A DNA stretch of 64,000 bases. It comes from Aquincola tertiaricarbonis. Its GTDB lineage: Bacteria > Pseudomonadota > Gammaproteobacteria > Burkholderiales > Burkholderiaceae_C. The DNA is taken from NCBI RefSeq assembly GCF_000969605.1, contig NZ_JZUE01000002.1, positions 186,001 to 250,000 on the forward strand, in the 5' to 3' direction. The notes beneath the pieces are model-generated. The model was given only the letters and a program-made list of their open reading frames with translations, was not told the origin of the DNA and made no database searches. The translations under genes and the position numbers were made by a program. Shown here piece by piece: positions 24,398 through 33,008 of the stretch. Every line of letters starts with the position of its first letter. The first letter of the stretch is position 1.

Positions 24398-25573
24398 ATG
24401 ACCCCAGGCTCGACATTGCCAGCACGCACGGCGGCCGCACGCCAGACCACCCCTGCTCCAGCCCCCATGGATCACGAGCGCGAAGCTGCCGCGATCCGTG
24501 TCCTGCGGGCCTGCGGCGAGTTGCGCCACGGGCGCCCGCTGGCGCTGTCCAGTGGGTCGGGCCACCTGCTTGCCGCCGCTGTCGAGACGCTCGACGAAGC
24601 GCTGCTGCACAGCCTGCAGCAGGCCGGGGCCCCGCTGCAACTGGTGCTGAGCGCAGAACGTCTGCAGGCCTTGGCCGTGTTTGGCGGAACGGCCGAACCG
24701 GTCATCCAGGCCTGGGTGCAGCCGCCCGGCGTGGGCCTGCAGCCGCTGCAGCGGCTGGCGGCCGTGTGCGCCGGCACTGTCGACTCCGACCTGCTGCGCC
24801 AGCCGCAGCCGCTGCATGCCGCCGAACCCGCCGCCCTGGCGGCCCTGAGCCTGTGCAAGAGTGCGCGGCTGCTGCCAGCCTTGCTGCTGGTCGCCCTGCC
24901 AAGCCCTGCCCCGGCGTCGCTGGCCGCCGCGCAGGTGCTGCATTTCGACCCGGCCGACGTCGGACGGGCACTGCCGGGCCAAGCCCCCCGGCTGAGACGC
25001 GTCAGCGACGCCCATGTGCCGCTGGCGGCAGAAGAAGACTGCACGCTGGTGCTGTTCCGCGATATCGATGCGGATGTCGAGCACGTGGCGATCGTCGTCG
25101 GCCAACCACCGGTCGGTGTGCCCGTGCCGGTGCGCCTGCACTCGGCCTGTCTCACCGGCGACCTGCTGGGCAGCCTGCGTTGCGACTGCGGCCCGCAGCT
25201 GCAGCGCGCCGTGGCGCAGCTGGCCGGGACGGGCGGCGTGCTGCTCTACCTGGCCCAGGAAGGCCGGGGCCTGGGCCTGGCCAACAAGTTGCGGGCCTAC
25301 CGGCTGCAGGACGCCGGGCTGGACACGCTGCAGGCCGACCGTCACCTGGGATTCCGCGAGGACGAACGCGACTTCGCCGCAGCGGCCGTGATGTTGAAGG
25401 CCCTGGGCCACCCGCGCATCCAGCTGCTGACCAACAACCCGCAGAAGATCGAGGCGCTGCGCTGCCACGGCATCGAGGTGGTCGACCGCCTGCCGTTGCC
25501 GGCGCCGATGAACAGCCACAACGAACGCTACATGCGGACCAAGCAGCAGGCCGGTCACCTGGGCGACGACTGA
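24398..25573 (+). CDS. ribA: GTP cyclohydrolase II (RibA-type) with degenerate N-terminal domain
   Basis: A 391-residue protein. The C-terminal 190 residues are a good GTP cyclohydrolase II: VPVPVRLHSACLTGDLLGSLRCDCGPQLQ with its zinc cysteines, LYLAQEGRGLGLANKLRAY, GFREDERDFAAAAVMLKALG, and LLTNNPQKIEAL. It would open GTP to 2,5-diamino-6-ribosylamino-pyrimidinone phosphate. The first 185 residues have the outline of the RibB domain (AAIRVLRACGELRHGRPLAL) but lack its acidic DDEDRE substrate loop, so DHBP synthase activity is unlikely. Start ATG 24398 follows AAGGTG. The pairing with a RibD-like reductase suggests a GTP-derived product, not necessarily riboflavin. Confidence 0.9.
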   Translation: MTPGSTLPARTAAARQTTPAPAPMDHEREAAAIRVLRACGELRHGRPLALSSGSGHLLAAAVETLDEALLHSLQQAGAPLQLVLSAERLQALAVFGGTAEPVIQAWVQPPGVGLQPLQRLAAVCAGTVDSDLLRQPQPLHAAEPAALAALSLCKSARLLPALLLVALPSPAPASLAAAQVLHFDPADVGRALPGQAPRLRRVSDAHVPLAAEEDCTLVLFRDIDADVEHVAIVVGQPPVGVPVPVRLHSACLTGDLLGSLRCDCGPQLQRAVAQLAGTGGVLLYLAQEGRGLGLANKLRAYRLQDAGLDTLQADRHLGFREDERDFAAAAVMLKALGHPRIQLLTNNPQKIEALRCHGIEVVDRLPLPAPMNSHNERYMRTKQQAGHLGDD

Positions 25574-25574
25574 G

Positions 25575-26432
25575 TCAGGCCACAGGGCCCGCGCTGGCTG
25601 CGGGCGGGTCCATGGTCTCGACCTCGGCCAGCAGCTGTACCAGCCGGCCGGCCATGTGCTGCAGCAGCAGTGCGCCTTTTTCCGGCGTGGCTGCCGTGGC
25701 GTCGCCGCACACGCCATCGCGGTTGATGTCCTGCGTCATCCAGCCGATGCCCACCGGCTTCTCGACCCCCAGCAAGCCACCACGCTGCGCCAGCACACTG
25801 CCCAGGCTGGGGAAACGCGCCAGCCGGTCCATGCGCACCAGGTCGGGCCGCAGGTGCATGACCAGGGAGGTCTCGACCGCACCACCATGCAGGCCGTGTG
25901 CGAGTTCGTCCGCGCTGAACAGGCCCGGCGGCACGGCCGGCACGCCGAAGGAGAAGCTGTGGGCCCGCACCACCAGCAGGCCATGCGCCACCCGCAGCCG
26001 CAGCGCCGCCAGGTCCACGTGCGCACGCTGCCCGCCATGGCTGTTGAAGATCACCAGCTTGTTCACGCCGGCCCGCGCCACGCAGCGGCCCACGGCCAGC
26101 CACAGGCCGAGCAGGTCATCCAGTTCGGCGCTGAGGGTGCCCGGGAAGGCGGTGTGCTCCAGGCTGTCGCCGATGGTCAGTGCCGGCAGCACCAGCACCG
26201 AAGCCGTGGCCGGAAGGCGGCGCAGTGCTTCGCTCACCACGCCCTCGTTGATGAGCGCGTCGGTGGCCAATGGCAGGTGCGGGCCATGCTGTTCGATCGC
26301 CGCCACCGGCAGCAGCGCTATCGTGCGCGCGGGATCGACGCGGGCGAAGTCGGTGGTCGCCAGCTCTTGCCAATAGCCGCTGGGCAGGCAGTCGCCGGGT
26401 GGCAAAGGTCTGGCAGGCTGGTTCATCGCCAT
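25575..26432 (-). CDS. Creatininase family metal-dependent amidohydrolase
   Basis: A 285-residue protein with the metal-binding signature of the creatininase family: AAIEQHGPHLPLATDALI (residues about 45-62, Glu, His and Asp ligands), LVIFNSHGGQRAHVD, and the GGAVETSLVMHL glutamate. Family members include creatinine amidohydrolase, the FAPy deformylase ArfB of archaeal flavin/F420 synthesis and mycofactocin MftE. Beside RibA and RibD homologues, hydrolysis of a formamido- or amide-bearing pyrimidine is a fair inference. The stop is one base from the ribA stop on the other strand. The start could be 26432 or 26426. Confidence 0.87.
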   Translation of the reverse strand: MAMNQPARPLPPGDCLPSGYWQELATTDFARVDPARTIALLPVAAIEQHGPHLPLATDALINEGVVSEALRRLPATASVLVLPALTIGDSLEHTAFPGTLSAELDDLLGLWLAVGRCVARAGVNKLVIFNSHGGQRAHVDLAALRLRVAHGLLVVRAHSFSFGVPAVPPGLFSADELAHGLHGGAVETSLVMHLRPDLVRMDRLARFPSLGSVLAQRGGLLGVEKPVGIGWMTQDINRDGVCGDATAATPEKGALLLQHMAGRLVQLLAEVETMDPPAASAGPVA

Positions 26433-26586
26433 GTGCTCGTGGTGCAGGGATCGTAGAGGCCGGCCGGAGTGTCGTTCCTGGGCGGCGCGCCCGTCCAGCG
26501 GCTGCAGTGCCGTTGGATGCATTTCCCTGCTCTTCCACGCCGTCGGGCCGCAGCACCGCTTGACGCCACTATCGGCTTTGTCCTAC

Positions 26587-26602
26587 TGACAACATGTTGT
26601 CA
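26587..26602. promoter_or_regulatory. Perfect 16-bp palindrome, probable MarR operator
   Basis: TGACAACATGTTGTCA is an exact inverted repeat of 8 plus 8 bases ending 11 bases before the MarR start codon. Size, symmetry and position fit a dimeric MarR repressor binding at its own promoter. The surrounding bases (CTATCGGC...AATTTAGGG) are more A+T-rich than the genome, as expected for a promoter. Binding is inferred from position only. Confidence 0.72.
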
Positions 26603-26613
26603 ATTTAGGGAAC

Positions 26614-27111
26614 ATGTCGGCCATGCGCTCCGCCCCCACCAATCCCCTGCGAGACCTGGTGATCGAGGTCTTCCAGGCCAACGGCCTGTTGATCGACACC
26701 GGTAACGGCCTGGTGCGCGACGTGGGCCTCACTTCCGCGCTATGGCAGGTGCTGGCCGCACTGGGATATGCACCCGTGCCGCTGCCGGTGGCCCACATTG
26801 CCCGCGCGATGGGCTTGACGCGCCAGGCGGTGCAGCGGGTGGTGCACGTGCTGGCCGAGCGGGGCTTCGTTGAACTGCAACCCAACCCGCAGCACCGCCG
26901 CGCGCCGCTGGTGGTGCTCACGGAACAAGGCAGCCAGGCCCTCGCCGCGGCCGAGGCGGCCGAAGCCCCGATGAGCCGGCAGCTGGTCGAGCGCATCGGC
27001 GTGAGACGTGTTGCCGCTGCCACTGCGGTGCTGCGTGAACTCAACGCCTTGCTGCAGCAGGGCCTGGTCAGCGCCGCCGACGCCGACGACCCCGATTCCT
27101 CCACTCCCTGA
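26614..27111 (+). CDS. MarR family transcriptional regulator
   Basis: A 165-residue winged-helix regulator: ALWQVLAALGYAPVPLPVAHIARAMGLTRQAVQRVVHVLAERGFVEL is the DNA-binding part (about residues 38-90), followed by NPQHRRAPLVVLTEQG, the wing. The C-terminal helices for dimerisation have a MSRQLVERIGVRRV stretch. It begins at 26614 or 26623. It lies just after a perfect palindrome and 9 bp before a flavin monooxygenase gene, so autoregulation and control of that gene are likely; the ligand is probably the aromatic substrate. Confidence 0.9.
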   Translation: MSAMRSAPTNPLRDLVIEVFQANGLLIDTGNGLVRDVGLTSALWQVLAALGYAPVPLPVAHIARAMGLTRQAVQRVVHVLAERGFVELQPNPQHRRAPLVVLTEQGSQALAAAEAAEAPMSRQLVERIGVRRVAAATAVLRELNALLQQGLVSAADADDPDSSTP

Positions 27112-27120
27112 GCCTTTGTC

Positions 27121-28830
27121 ATGAATGCTGTTGCCGATACATCCTGGGATGCCGACGTGATCGTCGTCGGCGGTGGCCCCGTCGGGCTGTCGACAGCCTT
27201 CGCGCTGGCGCACCACGGCGTGCAGGTGCGCCTGCTCGAGCAGCGGCGCCAGGTGCTGCCCCACTCGCGCGCCAACAACCTGTGGGCCCGGCCGCAGGAG
27301 CTGCTGCATGCCATCGGTCTGCGCAACGCGCTGGCGGCACAGGCCTACCGGATCCGCGAAGTGAACACGCTGGTGCTGGGCGAGCCGGTGGACCCGGTGC
27401 GCATCGCCGACGTGGACAGCCCGTTCCCGGAGGTGCTGTACAGCGGCCAGGACGTGATCGAGACGACGCTGGCCGAGCAGCTGCAGGCCCGCGGGGTGAC
27501 GGTCGAGCGAGGGCGCCGGCTGGTGGGCTTCGAGCAGGACGACGACGGCGTCACGCTGACCGTGGCCGAGGTCGACCCCGACGACGAGGAGCGCACGGTG
27601 GGCCAGCCGCAGACCTTGCACTGCCGCTACCTGGTGGCGGCGGATGGCGGCGACAGCCTGGTGCGCCGCCAGCTCGGCCTGGACTTCGAACCCGAGCGGC
27701 TACCGCATGTGATGAACCGCCAGGTGGACGCCAAGCTCAGCTGGCGACGTGCCACCGACTTCGACAAGCTCTGGTTCTTCTACTACCGCAAGGGCTTCTG
27801 CGGCGTGCTGCCGGTGTGGGGCGGCCATCACCGCCTCTTCTTCCTGGCCGACGACGAAGGCGTGCCCGAGCGCGATCCCACGCTGGAAGAGATGCAGGCC
27901 CTGGCGCGTGAAGTGACCGGCGACGAGACGCTGACGCTGACCGACCCCGTCTGGCTCACCCACAGCCGCTTCCAGCATGGCGTAGCGGCGCACTATGCGC
28001 AGGGCCGCGTGCTGCTGGCGGGCGACGCAGGCCACCGCAACCTGCCCAACGGTGGCCAGGGCATGAATGCCGGACTGCACGATGCAGTGGCCGCGGCCTG
28101 GCGGCTGGCCATGGTGCTGCAGGGTCGCGCGCAGCCCGTCGTGCTCGACTCTTATGACGCCGAACGCGGCGGCGAGCACCGGGCGCTGGACGCGCGCCAG
28201 CGCCGCGGCTTCCACAACAGCGTGTACCGCGGCCGCCTGAGCGATGCGGCCATGAGCCTGGCGGCCAAGGCAGTGCCCACCATCAGCACGATGATCCAGG
28301 GCACCGACGACTGGCAACAGCTGGCAGTGGCCTACCCCGACAGTCCGCTGAGCGAAGACCGGCTCACCAACGGCCTGCGCCAGCTGGTGGGCAGCGATGC
28401 GGTAAGGGCCGGTGCGCGCGCACCGGACGCCCCGGTGATCGCGGCCGACGGCCGCAGCACCCGCCTGTTCGACCACTTGTACAACCCCGACGGCTGGACC
28501 TGCGGCTGGGCGCTGCTGGCCTTCGATGGTCGTGACGACACCGCGTTGCCCGTGCTGCAGCAGGCCTGCCGCGCCGTGCAGGCCTGGCCCTGGGTGCGAC
28601 CGCGCCTGGTGCTGAGCGCGGCCACGCCCGCGGGCGACGAAGCGGCGGTGCTGCTGAACGACCTGGACGGCGTGGCCCATGCGGCCTATGGCCTGGCCGG
28701 CCAGCCACCTGCGCTGGTGCTGGTGCGGCCCGATGGGCACATCGCGTTCCGTGCGCCGGCGGCAGAGCCGGCATCCTTGTTGGCGTACTGCACAAGGGTC
28801 TTCAAGACGGGTGGCGGTAGCGCAGGTTGA
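27121..28830 (+). CDS. FAD-dependent aromatic monooxygenase (PHBH family)
   Basis: A 569-residue class A flavoprotein hydroxylase. FAD binding: GGGPVGLSTAFALAHHGVQVRLLEQR (residues about 17-42), the DG motif RYLVAADGGDSLVRRQLGL and the late GDAGHRNLPNGGQGMNAGLHDAVAAAWRLA. The last 150 residues are the thioredoxin-like C-terminal domain of the phenol hydroxylase/MhpA/PHBH long branch. It would use NAD(P)H and oxygen to hydroxylate a phenolic substrate. Its 3' end overlaps the LtrA-like gene by 29 bp, tail to tail. The substrate is not predictable; MarR control suggests an aromatic acid or antimicrobial-type compound. Confidence 0.9.
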   Translation: MNAVADTSWDADVIVVGGGPVGLSTAFALAHHGVQVRLLEQRRQVLPHSRANNLWARPQELLHAIGLRNALAAQAYRIREVNTLVLGEPVDPVRIADVDSPFPEVLYSGQDVIETTLAEQLQARGVTVERGRRLVGFEQDDDGVTLTVAEVDPDDEERTVGQPQTLHCRYLVAADGGDSLVRRQLGLDFEPERLPHVMNRQVDAKLSWRRATDFDKLWFFYYRKGFCGVLPVWGGHHRLFFLADDEGVPERDPTLEEMQALAREVTGDETLTLTDPVWLTHSRFQHGVAAHYAQGRVLLAGDAGHRNLPNGGQGMNAGLHDAVAAAWRLAMVLQGRAQPVVLDSYDAERGGEHRALDARQRRGFHNSVYRGRLSDAAMSLAAKAVPTISTMIQGTDDWQQLAVAYPDSPLSEDRLTNGLRQLVGSDAVRAGARAPDAPVIAADGRSTRLFDHLYNPDGWTCGWALLAFDGRDDTALPVLQQACRAVQAWPWVRPRLVLSAATPAGDEAAVLLNDLDGVAHAAYGLAGQPPALVLVRPDGHIAFRAPAAEPASLLAYCTRVFKTGGGSAG

Positions 28831-29917
28831 GCAGCACATAGCAGATCATCGTCGCCGTCAGGCCCACCAGCATGCCCTCGAGCCCCAGCGGCAGCACCAG
28901 AACCAGTGCAGTCAGGGCGAACACCGCCATCGTGTTGGTCAGCAGGTAGGGCCGCAGTTCCGGCACCTCCTGGTAGTAGCCATATTGCTTGCCTAGGAAG
29001 AACAGCACGGTGCCGACGGCGGCGAGCAGACGGAAGTCATGCGCGTCGAGCCCGCCCAGGATCGCATGCCGGATCAGCGAGGCCTGGATCGCCAGCCCGA
29101 CGAACAGCAGGAAGTGCGAGTAGAGGATCGAGTGTCCCGTCGTCAACTTGCGTCGCTCGAGCAGGTGGAAGCTGTCGTAGTAGATCCACCAGATCGCCGA
29201 CACCATGACGAATCCGCTGATGGCGGCGATGACGTTGAAGCGGTTCCAGGTGATGCCCGCCAGGGCCGCCGAAATGCTGATCACCGATTCGCCGAGCATG
29301 ATGATGGTCAGCAGGCCGACGCGCTCGACCAGGTGCGCCGTGTGCGCGGGCACCGCATGCAGGCGGCGGTCGAGCACCACCAGGGCCGCCATGTCGAACA
29401 GGATGCCGGCATAGAAGACGCCGTAGCTCCAGGGCGGATCGAGCAGGACCGAAGACAGGCTGATCGCCGCGCCGATGGCGAACACGGCGCCCACCGTCGT
29501 CGCCATGCCGCCCCGGTCGTGGTGCTTGCGCCTGGAGACGAAGTACATCCCCGCCACGATCAGCCGCGCGCCACAGTAGCAGGCGACGGCCAGCGTGTAC
29601 GTGCCGGCATCCTGGGTGGCGTCCGACACCTGCGCGGAAATGACGACCAGCAGAAACATCATCAGCAGCGTCGACAGCCGGTGTTGGCGGCTGTCGGTGT
29701 CGAAGCGATTGGCGTAGATCGTGTGGCCCGCCCAGATCCACCACACCGGCAGGAACATCAGCACGAAGTGCAGGAACTGCTGCGCCGTGATGTGGCCGTC
29801 GTGCGCTTCCGCAAGGATCTCGCCGACGTCGCGCAGGGCGACGACGAAGATCAGGTCGAAGAACAGCTCCAGCCAGGTCGCGTGCCGGTGCTGGTCGAAA
29901 TATCGCAAGTCTTTCAC
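28802..29917 (-). CDS. Low temperature requirement protein A (LtrA) family membrane protein
   Basis: A 371-residue membrane protein, mostly hydrophobic helices. The N-terminal TWLELFFDLIFVVAL motif (residues about 13-27), WWIWAGHTIYANRFDTD and ERVGLLTIIMLGESVISI are the LtrA family marks, along with FHLLERR. LtrA was named for low-temperature growth in Listeria; biochemical function is unknown. No ATG fits the N-terminus; GTG at 29917 (start of VKDLRYFDQHRHATW) is best. It is not clearly part of any operon: the sigma-54 remnant upstream is 159 bp away in the same direction. Confidence 0.82.
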   Translation of the reverse strand: MKDLRYFDQHRHATWLELFFDLIFVVALRDVGEILAEAHDGHITAQQFLHFVLMFLPVWWIWAGHTIYANRFDTDSRQHRLSTLLMMFLLVVISAQVSDATQDAGTYTLAVACYCGARLIVAGMYFVSRRKHHDRGGMATTVGAVFAIGAAISLSSVLLDPPWSYGVFYAGILFDMAALVVLDRRLHAVPAHTAHLVERVGLLTIIMLGESVISISAALAGITWNRFNVIAAISGFVMVSAIWWIYYDSFHLLERRKLTTGHSILYSHFLLFVGLAIQASLIRHAILGGLDAHDFRLLAAVGTVLFFLGKQYGYYQEVPELRPYLLTNTMAVFALTALVLVLPLGLEGMLVGLTATMICYVLLNLRYRHPS

Positions 29918-30076
29918 GCAGCCATCGTAGGTTTGGGAGCCCGGCCGTGTGCGTGTCGAGGCCCTCCTTGGCGCTTGTCCGACGTTCGGCCCCCAGGTTC
30001 GCCGCAAGCGCGTGCCATGAACAGCAGGAATTGGCGCGCGGGCGCGCTGCACGAACGCTCCGGCACGCAGGCCGAT

Positions 30077-31564
30077 TCACGTGGGGCGCACGATCCCCAG
30101 CTTCTGGAGCCTGTACTGGAGCGAACTGCGCTTCATGCCGAGCCTGGCGGCCGCGCCAGTCGGTCCGGCGATCACCCAATGGCATCCTTCGAGCACTTGC
30201 AGGATGTGCTGTCGCTGTGCGCCCGCCAGACTGTTGTCCACGGCCGGGACCGCGCCGCGCGACTTCAGCGCATCGGCGGGAACGTGCAAGGTGGAGCCGT
30301 GGGTGAGGATCACGCAGCGCTCGATGATGTTCGACAACTCGCGGACGTTGCCCGGCCACGCATAGCGGCACAGGGCCGCGAGCCCTCCCGGTTCCATCGC
30401 CGTGATCGAGCGGTTGTTCGCGCGCGCATGCACTTGCAGGAAATGCCGCGCCAGCAGCGGGATGTCCTCGCCCCGCTCGCGCAGCGGGGGGATCTCGATG
30501 GGGAAGACGTTCAGGCGGTAGTAGAGGTCCTCACGGAAGGTGCGGGCCTCGACCATCTGCCCCAGGTCGCGATTGGACGCGGCGATCAGCCGCACATCGA
30601 TGCGCCGGGTGCGGCTGCTGCCGACCCGCTCGAACTCACGTTCCTGCAGCACGCGCAGGAGCTTGGCTTGCAGATCGAGCGGGATCTCGCCCACTTCGTC
30701 GAGGAAGAACGTGCCCCGATCAGCCAGCTCGAAGCGGCCGATGCGCCGTGCGACGGCGCCGGTGAATGCGCCTCTTTCGTGCCCGAAGACTTCAGCTTCC
30801 AGCAGGCCGGCCGGAATGGCGGCGCAATCCAGCCGAACGAAGGGCTGCTGGCTTCGGTGGCTCAGGCGGTGAATCGCACGTGCGATCAGCTCCTTGCCCG
30901 TGCCGGTCTAGCCCTGGATGAGAACGCAGGCGTTGGTGGGCGCGACCTCCTCGACGAGCTTCAGCGCCTGCGCGAGCGGCGCGCTGGCGCCGATGATCTC
31001 GCCCCAGTGCTGCTCGCTTTCCTGGCGCAGGTAGGTGCTGTGGGCCTCCGCGGCCTCTGCGCGCTGCTTGGCCGCCACCACCTGCGCCCGCTGCAACTCC
31101 ACCACGGCCTGGTTGACGGCAACCTGCAGCAGCAGCAGGTCGGTGTCGGCAGGAAAGCCCGGACGCCTGGAGCCGGCGAGCACGAACCCGCCGCCCTCCT
31201 TCAAACCCAGCGACAGGCAGGTGACGTTGAGTTCCCCCGCGCCGAAGGGATTCGGCACGACATGACACTCGGCGGCCTGCTGGGTGCGCAGCCAAGGCTC
31301 GACGGCCACGCCGATCTCATGCACGCGGCGGTCCGCGTCCGCATAGCGGTCGCTGCGCGCCAGCTCCCGGATCGCGCCGCCCGATCCGTCGTCCAGGCGC
31401 GAATAGACGAGGTCGAGATTCAGCATGCGCGCGAGCATGTCCAGCACCTCGCGCATCACCCAGTCCGGCCCTTTGCCGGACCACAGGGCAGGCGCAGCAA
31501 CAAGGCTGAGCAGCCCGTTGAAGCAGTCCTGCAGCCTGCGGGTTTCAGGGGAGGATGAGGTCAT
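30077..31564 (-). pseudogene. Sigma-54-dependent activator with an amber codon in Walker A
   Basis: The frame reads 495 codons from ATG 31564 to the stop at 30077, interrupted only by TAG at 30908-30910 (codon 219). Codons 1-180 look like a GAF sensor domain. The AAA+ domain follows, with [33 protein letters not shown] and ARRFL-type sensor motifs, then a Fis-type C-terminal helix-turn-helix ([20 protein letters not shown]). At the broken place relatives read QGETGTGKE; here glutamate GAG is replaced by TAG, so a single base change removes Walker A continuity. The rest of the frame is intact with no other damage. Either a very recent pseudogene, a sequencing error or amber read-through. Its target genes are unknown. 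Confidence 0.85.
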
Positions 31565-31760
31565 GAAGATGCCATGCTGGCACCCGTGGGACGCACGGGT
31601 TGGTGCGTTCGCGGGGGTAGAGCGAAACGCCGGGATCGACAAGACCTCGGATGCGAAAAGCTGCTGTTCTCCCCCTGAGCGTACGCTAAACAGGGACTGC
31701 CGCCCTAAGGAGGCGGCCATCTGCGCAGCCGGCGCTTCAACCTGGACGCCCTGCCGGCGG

Positions 31761-32690
31761 TCATCCAGCAGGCGCTTTTGTCCGGTCGAGGGCGCAGGCG
31801 ATCGGCGCGTCGCAGGCCACCGTCTCCCTCGCCTGGAGCCTGAACGCCCGCGGCGTGAAGCCGGCGTACCGGTGGAACACGCCGGTGAAGTGGCCCTGGG
31901 TGCGAAAGCCCACGTTGGCTGCCACGTCAATAAGCGCGGTGTCGGTCCCGGTCAGCAGCGCCTTCGCCCGCTCGACGCGTTGCATGAGGACGTACAGGTG
32001 GGGCGATTGGCCAGTCGACTGCTTGAACATGCGCGCGAAGTGAAACGGGCTCAGCTGCACCGCCGCGGCCAGCTGTTCGACCCGGATCGTCTCGCCCAAA
32101 TGCTCGCAGATGTGGTTGTGGACACAGCGCAGCTTGTGGGGCGCGAGTCCGCCCAAGGCTGCGGCTGTCGTGCTTCTCAGGACCGCGTACTTCCGGGCAA
32201 CGTGCACCGCGAGGACCATGGCCAGCGACTCCATGTAGCGCGCATCCGGCAGACGCCGTGCGCGGACATCGCGTTCGGCGGCGTCGCCCACTTCGCGGAT
32301 CAAGGGGTCGGCGGTCGCGTGCGGCTCCACGAGTGCCGTGTCGTCGCCCCCGAGCGCACGCGCCACCTGGTGGAAGAAAGGCGCCGCGATGCTCAGGACG
32401 AGCGTGTTGGTCCCTGGCCGGTCGGCCAGCGTATGCGGCAGTGCAGGCGGGACGACCGACACCAGCGGAGCGCGCAGGAAGGTCGTGCGGTCACGCCCCT
32501 GTCCGACCCGGTAGGTGGCGGACAGGTTGGCGGTGTCCGTCGGCACGAGGATGTCGACCGAGTCGCGCAGGCGCGCGCCGCCGAGGTCCGCGGCGCCGAG
32601 GTAGGCGATGCGCATCGCCGGACCGGGTGATCGCGCGCTCGCGTGGGCTTGCGATGCGTTGTCGCCTGCAATGCTGGCTTCTTCGAACAT
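31761..32690 (-). CDS. AraC family transcriptional regulator
   Basis: A 309-residue AraC regulator. Residues 20-180 form a sensor domain of the AraC-binding-like type (SVDILVPTDTANLSATYRV and LVLSIAAPFFHQVARALGG). The C-terminal pair of helix-turn-helix motifs is clear: HLGETIRVEQLAAAVQLSPFHFARMFKQSTGQSPHLYV, and, after RVERAKALLTGT, LIDVAANVGFRTQGHFTGVFHRYAGFTPRAFR. ATG 32690 gives the longest plausible protein. Its neighbours are an activator pseudogene and a 318-bp gap, so no target is evident. Confidence 0.88.
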   Translation of the reverse strand: MFEEASIAGDNASQAHASARSPGPAMRIAYLGAADLGGARLRDSVDILVPTDTANLSATYRVGQGRDRTTFLRAPLVSVVPPALPHTLADRPGTNTLVLSIAAPFFHQVARALGGDDTALVEPHATADPLIREVGDAAERDVRARRLPDARYMESLAMVLAVHVARKYAVLRSTTAAALGGLAPHKLRCVHNHICEHLGETIRVEQLAAAVQLSPFHFARMFKQSTGQSPHLYVLMQRVERAKALLTGTDTALIDVAANVGFRTQGHFTGVFHRYAGFTPRAFRLQARETVACDAPIACALDRTKAPAG

Positions 32691-33008
32691 CACGATCCTC
32701 GTGGTTTCAGGTCTGCGCCGGCCATCGAAGCGACGGCCGGGCCCTGGTCGACAAGCGCATGTCCCGTGCCGGCGTGCGAAGGCGGTGAAGCGGCATCGCG
32801 GGTCTGGCGATTTGGCTTGGCGGACAAGGAGTTGCGGTGCACAGGTGCGGTGGCGCACGAGCCTGCCGGCACGCTGCACTGCCGGAGGGCCGTCATGCGC
32901 GACGGCCATTCGGCAGCCACGCGCCGGATGTCCTGGCCCGCAGCCGGCCAGGACCGAACACCCCGCCGCGAAAGACTCCAGTGCCCGCGCCTTTCGCATC
33001 AGGGTTTG
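32691..33008. other. 318-bp gap without recognisable gene
   Basis: Between the AraC start and the end of the thioredoxin-reductase remnant there is no coding frame I can support; short frames on both strands have no recognisable features. The AraC promoter should lie in the first 100 bases. The rest may be decayed sequence belonging to the same rearrangement that truncated the neighbouring remnant. Confidence 0.5.

Noticed and set aside
23296-25573. Standard riboflavin operon
   Set aside because: RibB motif and RibD deaminase motif are absent, there is no ribH or ribE, and the neighbours are not riboflavin genes.
29918-30076. Sigma-54 promoter in front of the LtrA gene for the adjacent activator
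   Set aside because: I found no TGGC-N8-TGC type -24/-12 element in the gap on either strand.
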